A DNA stretch of 64,000 nucleotides from Glossina fuscipes (GCF_014805625.2 NW_023998464.1:8465813-8529812), one strand, 5' to 3'. Shown: positions 1-13,719, counted from the stretch's first letter. Numbers and translations: made by a program. Notes: generated by a model from the letters alone, not told the origin.

Positions 1-3000
1 CACAAATTAGTGTCTTTTTTGACTTAAAAAAGCCAGCAACAAACTCGAGCAGTCAGATCTGTTTGAAATCTGCCTATGATCTCCTGGTTAACTTTTTATA
101 TCTTTCATGGAGAGCATGTTCAACAAACTAAAACGCATTTCTAAAAAGGATGTGTGTAAAGTGAAAAACATTTAACCTTGACCTGGATTGCTTTGTTAAC
201 GAGTCACGAAGGTCTTCCAAAAACAAAAAATTCAGTCAAATAAAGTCAATTGAGCAAAGCAGAATACAAAAAAGGACGAATGCCGTCTTCTTCCGTTCTT
301 CCGCCTTGTTTCTTCTCTATTCTGAGCATATTTGTGTCGTCCAACGGTGCCCACAAGATGTTCCGAAGAAGCACCGGCACTTACGGGACATTTGTCAATA
401 ACATAAAATTAATTTAATGAATGTATTGCGTTAGATGCACTCTTCAATATATTTGAAACGGAAAAGCAGTCTGTTAAAACGCTAAATTGGTCACGTAAAG
501 TCAAGCGATTTGAGTGCTCATCTATAGTTTACTCAAACTCAATAATACTCTAAGCATTTTTGTGAGTAGAGAATATAATAATATATCAAGATAATATATC
601 AGCTGGTTTAACATATGCTTGTATGGTTATGTGCTTTATTGAAATGAAGAATTTTGTAGTCTACGGAGGCGATCGTGAAGGGATTGTTACGCTCGCACTC
701 TTACACATATAAACTTAAATTTGACACAATTTACGAATCTGGTGAATGCGCGAACGAAAAAAACATCTGCTTGTGCTTCGTTAATCTTTTAGTACTGATA
801 GAATGCTGGAAATGTTCTGTTCGAGATGTAAGGGTAGCATTTCATAAAAAAGTGTGTCATTTTAAGGAAAGTAAGCTCAGTGCATAGTTTTATTTGCAAC
901 ATATTTGAGTGTTTATTGGATGCAAAAAGTGAGACGTTGCAATTTCGTTGTGTATTGAAGGCCATCTAAGTGCAGCCTCTAATATCCGACCTAAACTGCA
1001 CACAAATTTTTTTTTTTTTGTTCTCTCAATTCGCATTGCCCGATGCTTTTATTGAAAAGTTATGATGAATCATTTGACTTTGACTAAATTTAGAATGAAA
1101 ACAACAACTACTAAACTAGTGACAACATTTGTTTATAGACGCAAAATGCAAACGTACATTAAGCTTTGGCAAAGAAAACAAAAAAAAAAAAAGGAATTAA
1201 TGCCTACAATTTTTCACTTAAAGCTAACGCAAATTAATGTAAAAGTACCACTCGAACATAATTGATAATATCGATCGAATATAATTGATAAAGTAAACGC
1301 AATGTATATATAGTACATTCGTCTCATTAGCTTACAGTATGTGAAATTTTGTGTATTTACTTAAGGACAACTTGAGATTTGCGGACGCAATTTTCGTGAA
1401 CATTATTTAAGAATATTGTGAAAAAGATGAAATTTTCGAAATTTAAACAATCATCTGCGGTTTCAAACATCGGTTTTGTCGGTTTTACAAACTCATGTAA
1501 AAGAGCGTACGAAATTTTAAGCTCGTAGCCGAGATTTCAATAAACGGGCCAAAGGACAGTCATATGCAAATCCGTTCAAGTGTTCATGCGAATGCACGTT
1601 ATTCTTAATGGGATCGCTGGCGAATATTTTTTGCATTACTCGCATTAGCATACCTACAGTATATTTCCGGTATAAAAAATATTATACTTCAGATAGATTT
1701 TCTATAATTTTGTATATATTTCCTTGCGATCATTGCCTGAATCCGCATGCGTATATGCACCCAATCGCTTTGGGTTGTTGATGCTCTTATTGCAACCTGT
1801 ATCGAGATAAAAATTGTATATTTGAAAATGTGCTCTTAATTTAAATCAATTTTAATCTGAGTGCAAACATGCCCACAATTAAAATATAATGTATAAAAGT
1901 TAATGTTCTTATTTAGCATTTAACTATAAGAAGCTTTTAAACCTACGAGAAACGTTCTACATACACTTATTAAGCTCATTTAAAAGTTCAGTTAAAGGAT
2001 GGTGAGCTGGACGCATCTAATATTTATCTCTTACATTGCTTTAATAAAATGGTCTGGTGCAGTTACCTTCAATGCAAGCGTAACTTTCTACTTGTTCGGA
2101 GATTTTTCGTATCACAAGAAAAAATATACCCATCCCACGCTTAACAAAAAGTAAAGTTAGTCCTTTTTACCCTCGTTTTGGACGTTAAACAAGATTAACA
2201 TCTAATAATGATATATAAAAATAAGATTTTAATTGATTTCATCTTAACTTTTTGACCTAAATAAGACTGAATATGCTGTTACAGTCACTATAACTTTTGA
2301 GAATAAACCTTCTTTTACGCATTTACGTAATGTAACTCGAATCTTTGAAGTGTTTTGATAGTCAATGTGTGAGTGATTCCTGTCGACATCGTGGAGCGCT
2401 CTATCCACATTCCACGTTATGTCTGACAATGCCTTTAAAATAACCTATCATCCTGTTGCAAAATTATGTCTTATACTTACTTACTTACTTGTTTATCAGC
2501 TGCAAAGCGAACATAAGCGAAAAGTACTTTTCATGGACTTTAAAATTTTTCATGGTGTCTCTAACGTTAAATATCCGTAAAGATATTGACATATGGCTGT
2601 GATACAACACATGTGTGGGTGTCTTCAATGTAAAAAGTTTTGCTCATGACAAATAGAACAAAAAAGTAATGAGGGTGAATGAAAATGAAAAGAAAATTTT
2701 TCCAATTAATCAAATAATATATGTTTATCCAAAGTCAAGTCAATATATATCAGCTTTTGCTGTTCCACACAAAAGTACTGTTGATTATCATATTAGATGG
2801 ATATATATATAAACATATCCACATATCGATGACAGATTAATTCTCTTCCTTATCATTTTCAACTTTGCTTGTTTACTTGTATTATTGAATGAGAATGACG
2901 TCATCATTTATAGTATTTCTTTCGTTGTCTGGCAAACATTAGCTCAATAAGCGCGTACATTTGAGTAAATGCTTTCTGCTTTCTGCTTACATAAAAATTT

Positions 3001-4060
3001 CAATATCAACCAGTTTTAAACCGGCTTTAATTAAAATGAAAAAATTAAGTAATACTACGTGCTCAACATCCTACGTCAGTAGAAATAAGAATTTTCATGA
3101 GCTAATACTAATATTTGAGAACTATGTAAAATAGATTTTTAAATAACATAAACGAAAAAAAACTTCGAATTTTCCTTCAATTTCAAAACGATTTTAATTT
3201 TTCTTAACAGATTTCTCAAAATTATGAACGAAACTATAGTGATGATGTTTAGATATAGTTGGCGTAACAGTTGGCTGGCATTGGTTGATTGCACGTTTAA
3301 CTTCTTAAAGATTAAACCTGTTCAACACTTCAAGTTTACGTAAATACCCTGAAAATGTCTATTAGTCAATGTTATGTTCAATCGCTGAAATCATCGCATA
3401 CAACTGTCGGAATCTTTTCGACCAACTAAATTGGAAAGTATTTGGGAAACTAAATTTTGTTAATAAAATTTTGAAAATGATTTCTCAAATATATTCCTTT
3501 ACAGCTTTTCAACCACTGTGTCCTGTTTTCCAAGTACTGAAAATACTATATACATCGAGAAATCAATTTTCCTTTCCATGTTAAAGGTGTAAACAAACTT
3601 TGTATATATGTTGTCAATCACACTTTCTGAGAGGACAGACAGTTGAATATAAGAAAAGCACTTTCACTTTAAACTAGATTGTATTCAATTGTATTGTATT
3701 CTCTCAACTGTATTCTCACCGCCCAGTTCTGATTTATTCAAAGCACAACTAAGTTACTCATAATCAAGCTATAATTGCAAAAATTGCAAAATTTAATTCC
3801 ACTTAATGCAGTACCAATTTCAACCCAGCTTAAAAATTTGTTTTTTATATAACAGTAATTTATAAAAGAGCCACATAACAGCAAACACGTGCATACTCTC
3901 TGTATTAACATTTTCCTAGCTACTTTCATAAGAATTATGAAGAAGAAGTATGATTTCAGTTACATGTATATATTAGCCACATGTCTATTCATATCATTAT
4001 GAATTTCTTTGCAACCTTCTTTCACTTTTGATGTACATTTATCAAATATTGCTGCCAGTT
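1..4060. other. Gene-poor AT-rich DNA
   Basis: I see no supported gene here. Open frames are short and rich in AT-type codons, as expected by chance. The only slightly protein-like stretch is on the minus strand at about 232-405, an Arg-rich frame of about 57 residues without an evident start, which I could not assign. No repeat array stands out. Confidence 0.5.
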
Positions 4061-4352
4061 GCAGACATGCTCGCTTTTTCAATTTAGCAGCATTGCCACC
4101 AAATGCAGACACGCTCTTTCAATTTAACAGAATTGCTACCAATACTAATATTTAATAAAAGTAATATTTCATGTAATATTTATTTATTTTAAATTATTTT
4201 GTTTTCGTTCTCTTGGAACTTTAATAAACAAAATTATTATCATCCGTGGCGAATTTCTACACATATTTTTTTTATTTTATAGGTTAATTATTATTGCATT
4301 CGAGTGCTATGTTATATTCTACGGCATTGCAATTAGCAGAGAATTTAGCTAC

Positions 4353-4505
4353 GCCTTTGCCTTTTTAACAGAGAACATTGCTACAGCTTTGCTTTTTAAC
4401 AGAGAACTTTTCTACTGCTTTGCGTTTTTAACAGAGAACTTTTCTACTGCTTTGCCACTTTAACAGTGTTTGTTACAACTGCTTTGCCACTTTAGTAGAG
4501 TTGTT
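4353..4505. repeat. Degenerate ~32-bp tandem repeat
   Basis: About five units begin with CTTTGC near 4353, 4386, 4417, 4449 and 4481, a spacing of 31-33 bp. Each contains a TTTTTAACAGAGAAC-like core and a TTCTACTG-like end. Another unit occurs at about 4945-4976, and looser relatives lie at about 4080-4140. No coding potential is visible. Confidence 0.8.
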
Positions 4506-4591
4506 GGGCCTTAGTATAAATGCGTATATATTTTTATGACATGATTTAAAAAAGGAAAGATTGCAATGTAAGCTGTTAGCGAATGGATGGG

Positions 4592-4745
4592 ATTTTATAG
4601 TAGTTTGTTGTTTGTTTGTTTTATTGAGTATTATAAGTTTGTGTATTAGTGATATATATGCACAATGTATTTTATAGTAGTTTGTTGTTTGTTTGTTTTA
4701 TTGAGTATTATAAGTTTGTGTATTAGTGATATATATGCACAATGT
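4592..4745. repeat. 77-bp perfect tandem duplication
   Basis: Two directly adjacent 77-bp copies (4592-4668 and 4669-4745) read identically by eye, starting ATTTTATAGTAG and ending GCACAATGT. Perfect identity in an otherwise degenerate region indicates a recent duplication, or an assembly artefact. Confidence 0.9.
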
Positions 4746-5900
4746 ATTATTTTTGTATGTGCAGAGTTTTTATATCGAATGAAAATGCTCCGCCTTATGT
4801 GCATATAAGATTTTGGTTGTAGCAATAGCTAAACAAGTGGCTAAATAAGCTTTTTAATTTTTTTTTTGTCTTTTTACATTGTTTTAATTTAGCACATATA
4901 AATGCCGTCGGCTTTGAAATTGAACAGATTATTCCACTACTGCTTTGCCTTTTTAACAGAGAATTTCTCTACTTTTTTTTTAATTTGATAATAAAAATTA
5001 TGGCGATCTACTTTTAGGCTAACTTGTAAAATTAAATAAGTTTAGTTCGCGTATTTTCCAAAACACTACATACATCTAGAGGAGATGATAGAAGAGCAAA
5101 AGCGACCAAGGAAAAAGAATCGGAAACAATCAGGAAACCATTAAAAAGAATAACAATTCTTTTTATATATATTTTTATATATATTAATAAAGCTATTTTA
5201 AATATATAATAAATAAAAACTATTTTTGATAAATTGTTACATGAACAATTTATGTTTTTATAGTTAACTTACAAACTTGTCGGAAAATATTACATTTTTT
5301 ATTTATTAACAAAAGTTTGCTCTAATTGATGATAAACGACAGAAAAAGTTGTTACATATATTCTTGTTTAACTTGTGGAATCTGGGCGGTTTATTTACCG
5401 TATTTGTGGAATCTGGGCGGTTTATATAAACTAATGCTTTATGTGAAATTCAAAGCAAAAGCAATCATTTAATCATTCTTTTATATATATATTATTTTTA
5501 TATACGTTTATTTAATATAAAATGAATATAATTTTTCTAATCTTTTACTTGAACTTTATACTTCTTTAATTTGATATTTTCTCAAGGTAATTGAATAATT
5601 AATATTTTTTTATATAAAAATAATAATAGGTAAATGCTGTCCTCTAAGGCGATCTGCATAAAATTTAATTGTAACAATTGTATTTTGTAAGGAAGTACAT
5701 CTAAAAGAGCATATAAATTTCATACAGGCCAGTTGAAATACTGTTGCAGTTATTGTGTTAAAACTTTCTATTAGAGGATTGATTTTTATAGAGAAATATC
5801 GCTTGGAAATTTATTCTCGATGGTTTTTTTGCTTTACTTTTCGTCTTTTTCCTTTTGTGAATTTCTTTACTTTAATTGATATTGGAGGTTTTTTAACGGA
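4746..5900. other. Intergenic, with 31-bp direct repeat at 5373-5434
   Basis: AT-rich DNA without a supported gene. A GC-richer 22-base block (start TTGTGGAATCTGGGCGG) occurs twice in tandem with a 31-bp period, at 5373 and 5404. Confidence 0.7.
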
Positions 5901-5902
5901 AA

Positions 5903-6600
5903 ATGGCAGGGTTTACTGAATTGTGTGATGATTTAATAGAAAATTCCGATATATCAAATATATCTAAAAAAAGGAGATATAGTGCAGCAACAGCAGCAAG
6001 TAAGCCCGATATTACGGAAAACAACACGAAAGGCGAGATAATGGGAGCTGAAAGCTGTATGTTTTGTTGTAAGCTTTTGTTCCGATGATAACGCCCGTTA
6101 ACCGGAAGCAGAAGTACGCACACACAGTCTTGCTCTCGCTTTACCTAAAGTGATAGTCTGCCGCTTAATAGTTTTGCGAATGGCTACCTTCCGCGGAGAT
6201 CCATTTTACCGAACTCATCAATACAACATATGCCGTTGTCGAAAACCGTTAATCTGCTGGAAGATTTAGTTATCGAGTTTATAATAGAAATGACCCGTAA
6301 AGCTATGGAAATCTGGTGGACGGGCCGTGTTCAAGTAGAGGATACTATATTTTTGTGTGCAAAGATGCTAGAGGAAGTATGCCCCTGGTAAAGATAAAGA
6401 ATTACTTACGATGAATGAGGGCCTGAAAAAGGGCGCATTTGGCCTTCAATGAAATTAAATGTCTGGGTCAGTGTGGAAGCAAGCTTTAATTTTTTAAAAT
6501 CTTTTTAATGCGTTGCCTTTCATTTTAATTTTTAGGCACCGAAGCTAAAATCAAACGACACAAACCTAAGAAAAAAGTCCAAATTGTGATTATTAAGATT
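5903..6600 (+). pseudogene. Taf13: TAF13-like pseudogene, unprocessed
   Basis: This is a broken copy of TAF13, a histone-fold TFIID subunit that pairs with TAF11. The histone fold is recognisable at 6248-6450: the frame reads [16 protein letters not shown], then a KAMEI segment, then [11 protein letters not shown], closely following the TAF13 family. A one-base indel just after shifts KDAR out of frame, and two more indels scramble the part matching KDLLTMNEELKKARKAFDEIK. A separate tail, GTEAKIKRHKPKKK, begins after a TTTTTAG acceptor near 6537, so an intron of roughly 75-85 bp appears retained. A second intron-like break (donor GTAAGC near 6070) separates an N-terminal open frame (5903-6088, with a KKRR block) from the fold. 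Retained introns argue for DNA-level duplication rather than retroposition. The link between the 5903 frame and TAF13 is weaker than the histone-fold match. Confidence 0.8.
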
Positions 6601-6655
6601 ATTATGTTATTAAAAAAATAATGGTTTAAATATATCAGAAGGACAATTTTTGCTA

Positions 6656-6850
6656 TTAGTCGAAGTAGTCTTCAATGTTGATGTAGGAATTAAAGACGTC
6701 AGGTAAAGGAAATAAAGGTGTCAAATCAATGCCGTTTAATGTAAGACATTCGCAAGTTTCCGCCAACTCCGGGTTGTCAATTAATGTAGCACCGCGTAAA
6801 CGCCCATTCTGTAATAGAAATTTAATGTATTTACTCCCGGCAGTGTGCAA
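6656..6850 (-). pseudogene. PYROXD1-like C-terminal fragment
   Basis: The minus-strand frame of 64 residues matches the extreme C-terminus of PYROXD1, a pyridine-nucleotide-disulfide oxidoreductase (FAD/NAD(P)H family). Signature stretches are KYIKFLLQNGRLRGATLI, LAETCE, LNGIDLTP and the terminal INIEDYFD directly before the stop. The segment before the terminus (PLFPLPDVFNS) departs from the family's GDDLLNPD-type sequence. Upstream on the same strand the frame is closed by a stop, and the family's FELF..VTKL region and FAD/NAD domains are not recognisable. This is therefore an isolated last-exon fragment. It faces the TAF13 copy tail-to-tail with about 60 bp between them. Confidence 0.8.
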
Positions 6851-7400
6851 TGAGTATTGAAGCTACCATCAGACCTTTAATTTAGAAAAGACTTCACCCA
6901 GTGAAAATGATGATACATAATAATAAAATTGTTTTTGAATTGGATTGCATTGGAAGGATTTACAGACTATTTTTAAATTAACAATCGAAAAGAAAGAGGG
7001 AAGTGGGCTGGTTGTACAGTAAAACTTCCGAACGCTCGTGATGAAAATAAATGGTTTTTTAATTCCCTCAATTAAACCTCTTCTTATGCATATTTCCATT
7101 CAAGTAATGTAAAAAAATTAAATAACATCTTCAGTTGTTAAATAGAAAATAGTCGACTCCCCTTCGCTACTCTGCTTCCAGCTCAGAGCTTTGATAAAGC
7201 TAATATCAGAACACAGATTTTTAATCTCATCATATTTCTTCTTTTTTTTCCTTTTTATTTAAATGTAAGTTAGAAATGTAGTAGTTCATCCTCCCAGCCA
7301 TTTCGTACGCTTAGTTTGCATTTCTTTCTTTTTAAAAACTGAGCACAGACGTCTTCGATTGTCGAGGTTTCATCACTGCCTGTCATCCATAAACGCATTT
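6851..7400 (-). pseudogene. Unassigned coding-like remnants
   Basis: Minus-strand stretches near 7280-7390 (MTGSDETSTIEDVCAQF, followed by a Lys-rich run) and near 7125-7230 (EIKNLCSDISFIKALSWKQ) have protein-like composition but are separated by stops. They lie upstream of the PYROXD1 fragment on the same strand, so they could be older exons of the same copy or part of another gene. I could not match them to PYROXD1 with confidence. Confidence 0.3.
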
Positions 7401-10400
7401 ATTGAATTAATCACTTGTTCAGTAGAGAATTATAGTCCGGGCTTGGAAAATATGGAAAATAATTTTCCTGCATAATTAATTGATTAAAAAATTGGAAAAA
7501 ATTAAAATCAAAGCTAATCAAAAAGAAGGAAGATCTTAAGACCACCCAAACAATCATTACGCTTAAAGGAGAGACATATCTCTTTAAAAAGTTAAACGGG
7601 TGAATAGTTTCCGAAGAGAGACTTGGGAAGCGTTTTGGGTCCATTTAGTCAAAATAAGCTAAAACGGCACAAAATGAAAGATTGGATAATGTGTACAACC
7701 ATTTTGTCCATCAAATAGTAGAAACTAAGACTGATTGGAATATAAAGGCTTACTTTTTATCGATAGGAAGTAACACATAATCCACTTTAATCCAATCTCT
7801 CCACAGCCAATTTCTATATCATTTATTATTGCCTTGAAATACTATTTGCTACGAAAAGCCCTAACTTTCATAAGTTGTTGAAAAAAATGGGCCGACCAAA
7901 TTTTCCACATGTAATATGCCATAATATTAACTTAAGCAACGTTTGCAGAGACATATTAAAGATAGGAAATTTATTTCGTATATAATGGCAAAATATGTCG
8001 TTATAAGCAGCCTGTCTCTATTCATTTCAATCCATTTTCAATAAGGCAGGAACTAGGCTAATGTATTAAATGTTATGGAAATATTTTGACTATTGTGACG
8101 TGTAGCTTAAAATAAAGATAAATGAACATTCATCACATAAAGAGACAACACACATAACCTAACATATGGTGTATGATAAGTGATGTAGAACATTTTTTGA
8201 TTTTTTTAATACGATCAATTATTTCGGAGATATCCCCAAAGGTACGTTCAATCCGGTGTTGGTTAGAAAGAGCCGGGAGGAAAAAGAAATAGAATGCGGC
8301 TGCTGTCTGGTAGGTATATGCTCGATCGGTAAGTATTAAGCGGACCGAATATTAAAACTAGCTTGAACGCTTTACACTATAGCTGAACGTTCCGACTAAA
8401 ACTTACAAACTTATTCTGCATTTCTTCCAACCTAATAGCATTTAATTGTTGATTACACAATGAAAGTACTGCACAATGTTTCACAAAAATGCGAAGCAGC
8501 CAAAACAAAACTACATTTCAAATTAAAAATTCCCTTCGCCAAAAGGAAATTAAATAATGTAAAAAAAACTCACATTAGTTTTCATCTGGCAGATAATTTG
8601 CTATCGAGTTGTCTCTAACTTAACGGACCAGAGACGAGAGCATCTCAAAAGCTGAATATTATTATTGTAATTTGTTTAGACTAAAGTAATAAATTCTAGC
8701 ATTATTTATTAATGTATTTATTTACTTACATATGAAACTCAGCTGAACAAAGTAACAGCCGAATTCAATTGATTCTTAGAAGTAAATCTTATACTAATTA
8801 ACATCAATAGCTAATATATAACATATAAGGAGAAGTAAAGAAAAAAAATAAAGAAAATAATAATTCATGTGTAAATAAATAAAAAAGAAAGAGAAAAAAT
8901 TTGCAAATTTTTACTTTCGTTCTAAATTTGTTTTGTCACGTTAGACATTTCGATTCAAAGTGCTACGCTCATCGAGTACGTGCGTATAGGCCGCATGCCT
9001 TATGCTCAATTGCTGTTCTAACGGATAGAAGCAGAAACTATCCTCGTACCTCAAAGCATGAAATGAATATAAATAAATACATCACTGCACTATGTATTTC
9101 TTTCAAATAGTAAGTTTTTTGAAGGGAATCTCTATCTTTCATGCGGTCAGTTAGTAAGGAAAAGTCAATTACACCTGCAAGAAAATAATTTCCTTCCTAG
9201 AAAAAAGGATGCCTTACAGAATTTTCCACTAATCCACGAACGAGCGGTAAACTGGTTCGAAACATTTTGGTGATTTGTCAAAAATAGTTTTGTTTTTAAT
9301 GGTAACATTTCTAAAGACTTTGGGAGCAGTTTTTGCAGAATTACCACTGCCACCAAACGCACATCCGTGACCCCTTAAAATTTTTAAACCTCTGGTGTTG
9401 CCATATTCCAATTTGCTTCTGGCACCAGTTGAGTAAATCCAAATATTGTTAGCCAACACTCTTAGACTCTACACCAATTGCGTTACAGGAGCATATTAAA
9501 TTTGTGCAAATGTGTGAAACACCTAGGAGGATTTGCAAAAGATGGACCTTTTATTATTTATTATTTATTATCTATTCAGAATAACTCAAGCTTGTCAGAC
9601 AAGCTTGTCTGTCCGCCTATTCATCTCGTATTTTTACGTTCGGTTGAACGTAATAATAATAATCGAAATTTTCGACCTATAAAACCTTATTTTGAGAAAT
9701 CGTTATATGAATTAAAAGAAGCGGTGTGGGGTATTTAGCTGTCCCATCATATTGCTTTCACTTGTTTATGCTAAATTAAACGTTAAATTGTGTATATCAA
9801 ATCTTTCTAAAGTTCAATGAGAATGCAATGAACTCATTGAGCTTAAAACATTTTTGAAAAGCTGTATCGGCTAAAGTTGTAACTTATTGCCATTGTTCTA
9901 AATCGTTTTCTTTACGATGTGCTGTTTTGTTTTGCGAATTCAAAGGAAATCTTCGAGTTCACGACGTTTGAGTAATTAAGCATTTTTTTCTCGTGGTGGT
10001 TCCTTTTAGTGAGTTTCTTGTTATTAGCTTATGTCTCGGCCGAATTTTAAAATTTTGTCAAGTCAAAGTCTCTGTTACATAAGAGTTTTAGGAGATATAT
10101 TTGTAAGGGATTATGAATGAAATGAAACCTTTTTTGATTAAGATTGGACGTAAATTGTGCCGTTTTTGAGCAGTATTTATGAGTCCAACCTACTCCCAGT
10201 AGATGATAAGGAATCAGATAAAAGGCTTAGAAAGCAAAGAAAATATTTTTTCTTTAGAAGGATAGCTTCTTTAGAAGGTGAGCACTTACTTCAATCTCAA
10301 ATTGAAATTTTATTTATTCTCGATATGTTATGAAATATTCATATTCTGTAAAAGTAACAGCGAAAATATATTCTTTTGAACGGAGTTATTCCCACTTTTA

Positions 10401-12230
10401 TCTTGAAATGAAATGTTCCGTATGAAGATTTCAGTTCTAACGTATATTGACGCAAGCTTTACTTTCCAAACAGCTGTCTATTGATTCATTCAATTATGCA
10501 ATGATTAATATTTTTTGTCTGCATTCCGATAATTGTACGCACGTATACTTTTTATGCGCTTTGTCTGCAATATATATAAGTATGTATTTATGTGTAATTC
10601 TTCAATCACTACTTGTGCTTTCGTTATCAGCCTTCCGGAAATTATCCTTAAAATCACTTTAGCCTCTTGTGTCAAGTTCCCAAAATTTATCTGTATTAAG
10701 TAATACGTTAATGTAGGTATTTTACACATGGTATATACATGCACACAGGTGCACTTTGTTAATATCTTGTAAATCAATATTTTTTTTATAACACAAACGA
10801 TTGCATTAAATTATATTTCAAGTTATTCATCGATGACTTAATAATAAAAATTGCTTAAGTTGCACATACCACACATCTATAAAAAGTTCACAATCTTTTA
10901 CATATTAAATTGTGCTCGTACAGACAAATAATGTCCTTACAATATATGGCAGCATGTAAGAAAAAATATCAAAGACTGGTCTGCAAATTGAAACTAAATT
11001 TTTTTAACACGTTAGCCGAATTCATTCATTTTATATACATTTATGATTCCTTTACTCGGGGGCTTGTTCTCGCCAAAACTAATTCGTAAACAAAAAGAAG
11101 AAAAAAGTTACCGAGGAACTAAAATGCTTGTTTTATTATGATTTACAGTTTACAGGTTTTTTGTTAGAAACGCAGGCCAGATTCCAATAAGTTCGTACAG
11201 TATTTTTAACCGAAAAATTTCTGCAAAACTCACATGCAGATCCCAAATAACAGAGGAATTTCGTTCAACTTTGTAGGATTATAAAACCGCTCATCCACAT
11301 TTTAGCTTCTCAAATGGCCAAGAATTGTTTTCGTTATGTTAATAAATTATATCAAAATATATTTGTCGCGGATTAATGGGTTTCTATGTCAAATTACTTT
11401 ACTAAGTTAATTATTAATTTTAACGTTTTGTCCTACACTTTCCCTTCTTCTTTTTAATAAGCAAACTTATGCCACAACTGTATAATGAAGAAGTAAGAGT
11501 AGATGACAAACTTTGTTTTTGCACATTTCGAGGATTTTTTTATTACAAGATGAAATAATTCTTTTTAATTTTCCAATATTTCTTTAAATATGTAGAATAT
11601 TTTATAAATGTTCTTTCTTTAATTAATGATTAAAAATAAGAACAACTTACAGATAGAAAGCTATATATATATAATGTAATGTTCCAATTTCTTTTAGGAT
11701 GCTTGCGAAAGTGTGACTCAAATTACTTTTGACCCATTGATTATTTGATTATTCTTAGTTTTTCTTTCTTAATTTCTTGCCCCTCGTTTAATCGCAAAAT
11801 TGAGGACTAAGAGCGTAGACTTAATTAGTTTCTTTTCTAAATGCATTTGATATTTGCGAACACATACAAGTAAAGAAACTAAAACTATACTCGCTTTTTG
11901 GTGGGCTAATGTAATCTGCATTGATGCATACATGTAAGAATCGCAATCTGTTGGATTAATTGAAAGCTGATCGAATCATATTGGCTCATAATTACATCTG
12001 CATTAACTGCGCTTAATTAGAAGCGCGTAGGGACATTGGGATTTATCTCACGAAGTAATGTGGGCGAATCAATAGTACCATTCATTCACTTAGTTAAAAC
12101 TTAGTTAAGAAGGGAACATCAAGAACAAATCCACGTTTCTTAAGTGATGGTGAGGGTAACAGAAATAACCTATTTTCATAGGGAGGCAAAGCGACAAGCG
12201 GCAAAGAGCAGGCGTTGCTTTTGAACAGAT
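7401..12230. other. Gene-poor DNA; one unassigned open frame
   Basis: There is no supported gene. A minus-strand frame at 9229-9459 (76 residues, containing HGCAFGGSGNSAKTAPK) looks more protein-like than its surroundings. A nearby minus-strand frame could start MFRTSLPLVRGLVENSVRH, a basic amphipathic start like a mitochondrial presequence. Neither can be assigned. The rest is AT-rich with A/T runs. Confidence 0.4.
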
Positions 12231-12379
12231 TATATTCTCCTCCCTCTAGGGAGGAGTACACACAACAGAAACATGCTCAAGTGTTGATCTGGTCAAGCTC
12301 ATTATAACCTTTTCTTAATGTAAGAATGGTTAAGCTCTTTGGACCACCTCTTAACGACACCTAGCACGGATTCAGCTTT

Positions 12380-13182
12380 ACTTAAACGCAATGAGCAAAT
12401 TAAAATGTAACCATTGATTAAATTGAACCCCTACATCGATGCACGAATCTACATTTTCCAACTTGTCTAAATCGATGAAATACCCAGTATTGAATGACTT
12501 CCTCCTTGAGAAAGAAAGTTTTTGCATTCTTTTAGATTTAATTTCATAAAATTTAACGAACACCAGCTGATACTATTGCGATTCCAACGAGGAGGAAGAA
12601 AACAGTTTAACATCGTCAGCGTACTTTAAAATATGGCTTGATTTAATCCCCGAAGAGAGACCACTGATGTGTAGAACGAATAAAAAGGGCCCTAAGTGGC
12701 TGCCTTCAGGGCAGACGTTACGGGAAATTCATCCGAGATGATGAAATTAAACTGAATGCTCTGTTATTAGGAAAGGCAGAGGGAGGGCGGGAATTTGAAG
12801 ATCAACAAGTTATGGTAGGTCAAACTTTTTACTAAAATCAGTATCTACGACTTCCATGCGAGAATCACTGGAAAAAGCCTTGAAAAGAAGACAAGTAAAC
12901 TCTAAGAAATTCGTAATAGTTGATCTTCCTTCCAGAAAACCATGTTTTGAATGGAAAAATATACGTACAGTAAACTATAAGAGATTCCTAGCAGTTGACA
13001 TTCAGAAAGCTTTGCTGGAATGGATAATTATAGTACTCGATAGCAAAAGCTAAATGTTGAGAAACAATTCGCCCAAGCAATTTAGAGAAGATACTCAATT
13101 TGGCAATGCCTCTATAGTTCTCAACGTGATGTCTAATTCCACATTTGTGAAGCGGAATAAGGAAACTACTTTTACAACACAA
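12380..13182 (-). pseudogene. LINE copy A: reverse transcriptase remnant
   Basis: The RT begins near 13182 with FLIPLHKCGIRHHVENYRG, the standard RT segment 1-2 (P..K.G...NYR). Motif A is seen in another frame near 12800 (VVDTDFSKKFD). A KAAT*GPFLF stretch corresponds to PQGS..GPLLF. The catalytic block is YADDVKLFSSSS at about 12601-12625. The 61-residue frame at 12378-12563 (ending LLIAFK) covers the thumb. Frame changes between the blocks and several stops show inactivation. Confidence 0.85.
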
Positions 13183-13719
13183 GGGGAAAATACCTGATGT
13201 CAGGGAGATATTAAAGATTTATGGAATAACACCACATCAACTTGTTAGGCGCAGACGCACAACGATATTTTAGAGACCTCAAACCATGGCCAAGTTAGAA
13301 ATCGAAACCGAGTTAGTGATCAGATACGGATAGTTAACAGTCAAATCGGAATCAGCAGTTCAAAAAAGAAGAAGAGATATGAGGTTTCAATAGCGTAATA
13401 GTATACGGTCCCATCGAAAGAAACTTGCGAGGGATATATGGACATTTTTCTTTTGGTGTTTGCAAGCGTATAACAATATTTAGGATTAACAAGCAGTGAG
13501 CATTTCATCAACTGAAGGTATCTGCAATAACATTGATGGTTTAGGTAATTAAGTCTATGCCTTCTTCGCAGTAGAATAGGCGAAATAGTCATAAGCAGAA
13601 TTACCGTTCACAAATTTTTTGAAAAGTTTGTTTTTATAATAAATAAATAGCTAGATCTAATACATTCCGGAGCGAAAGGAGTAGTAGGGACAAGCAGCAA
13701 AATCGAGCATAACGTATGA

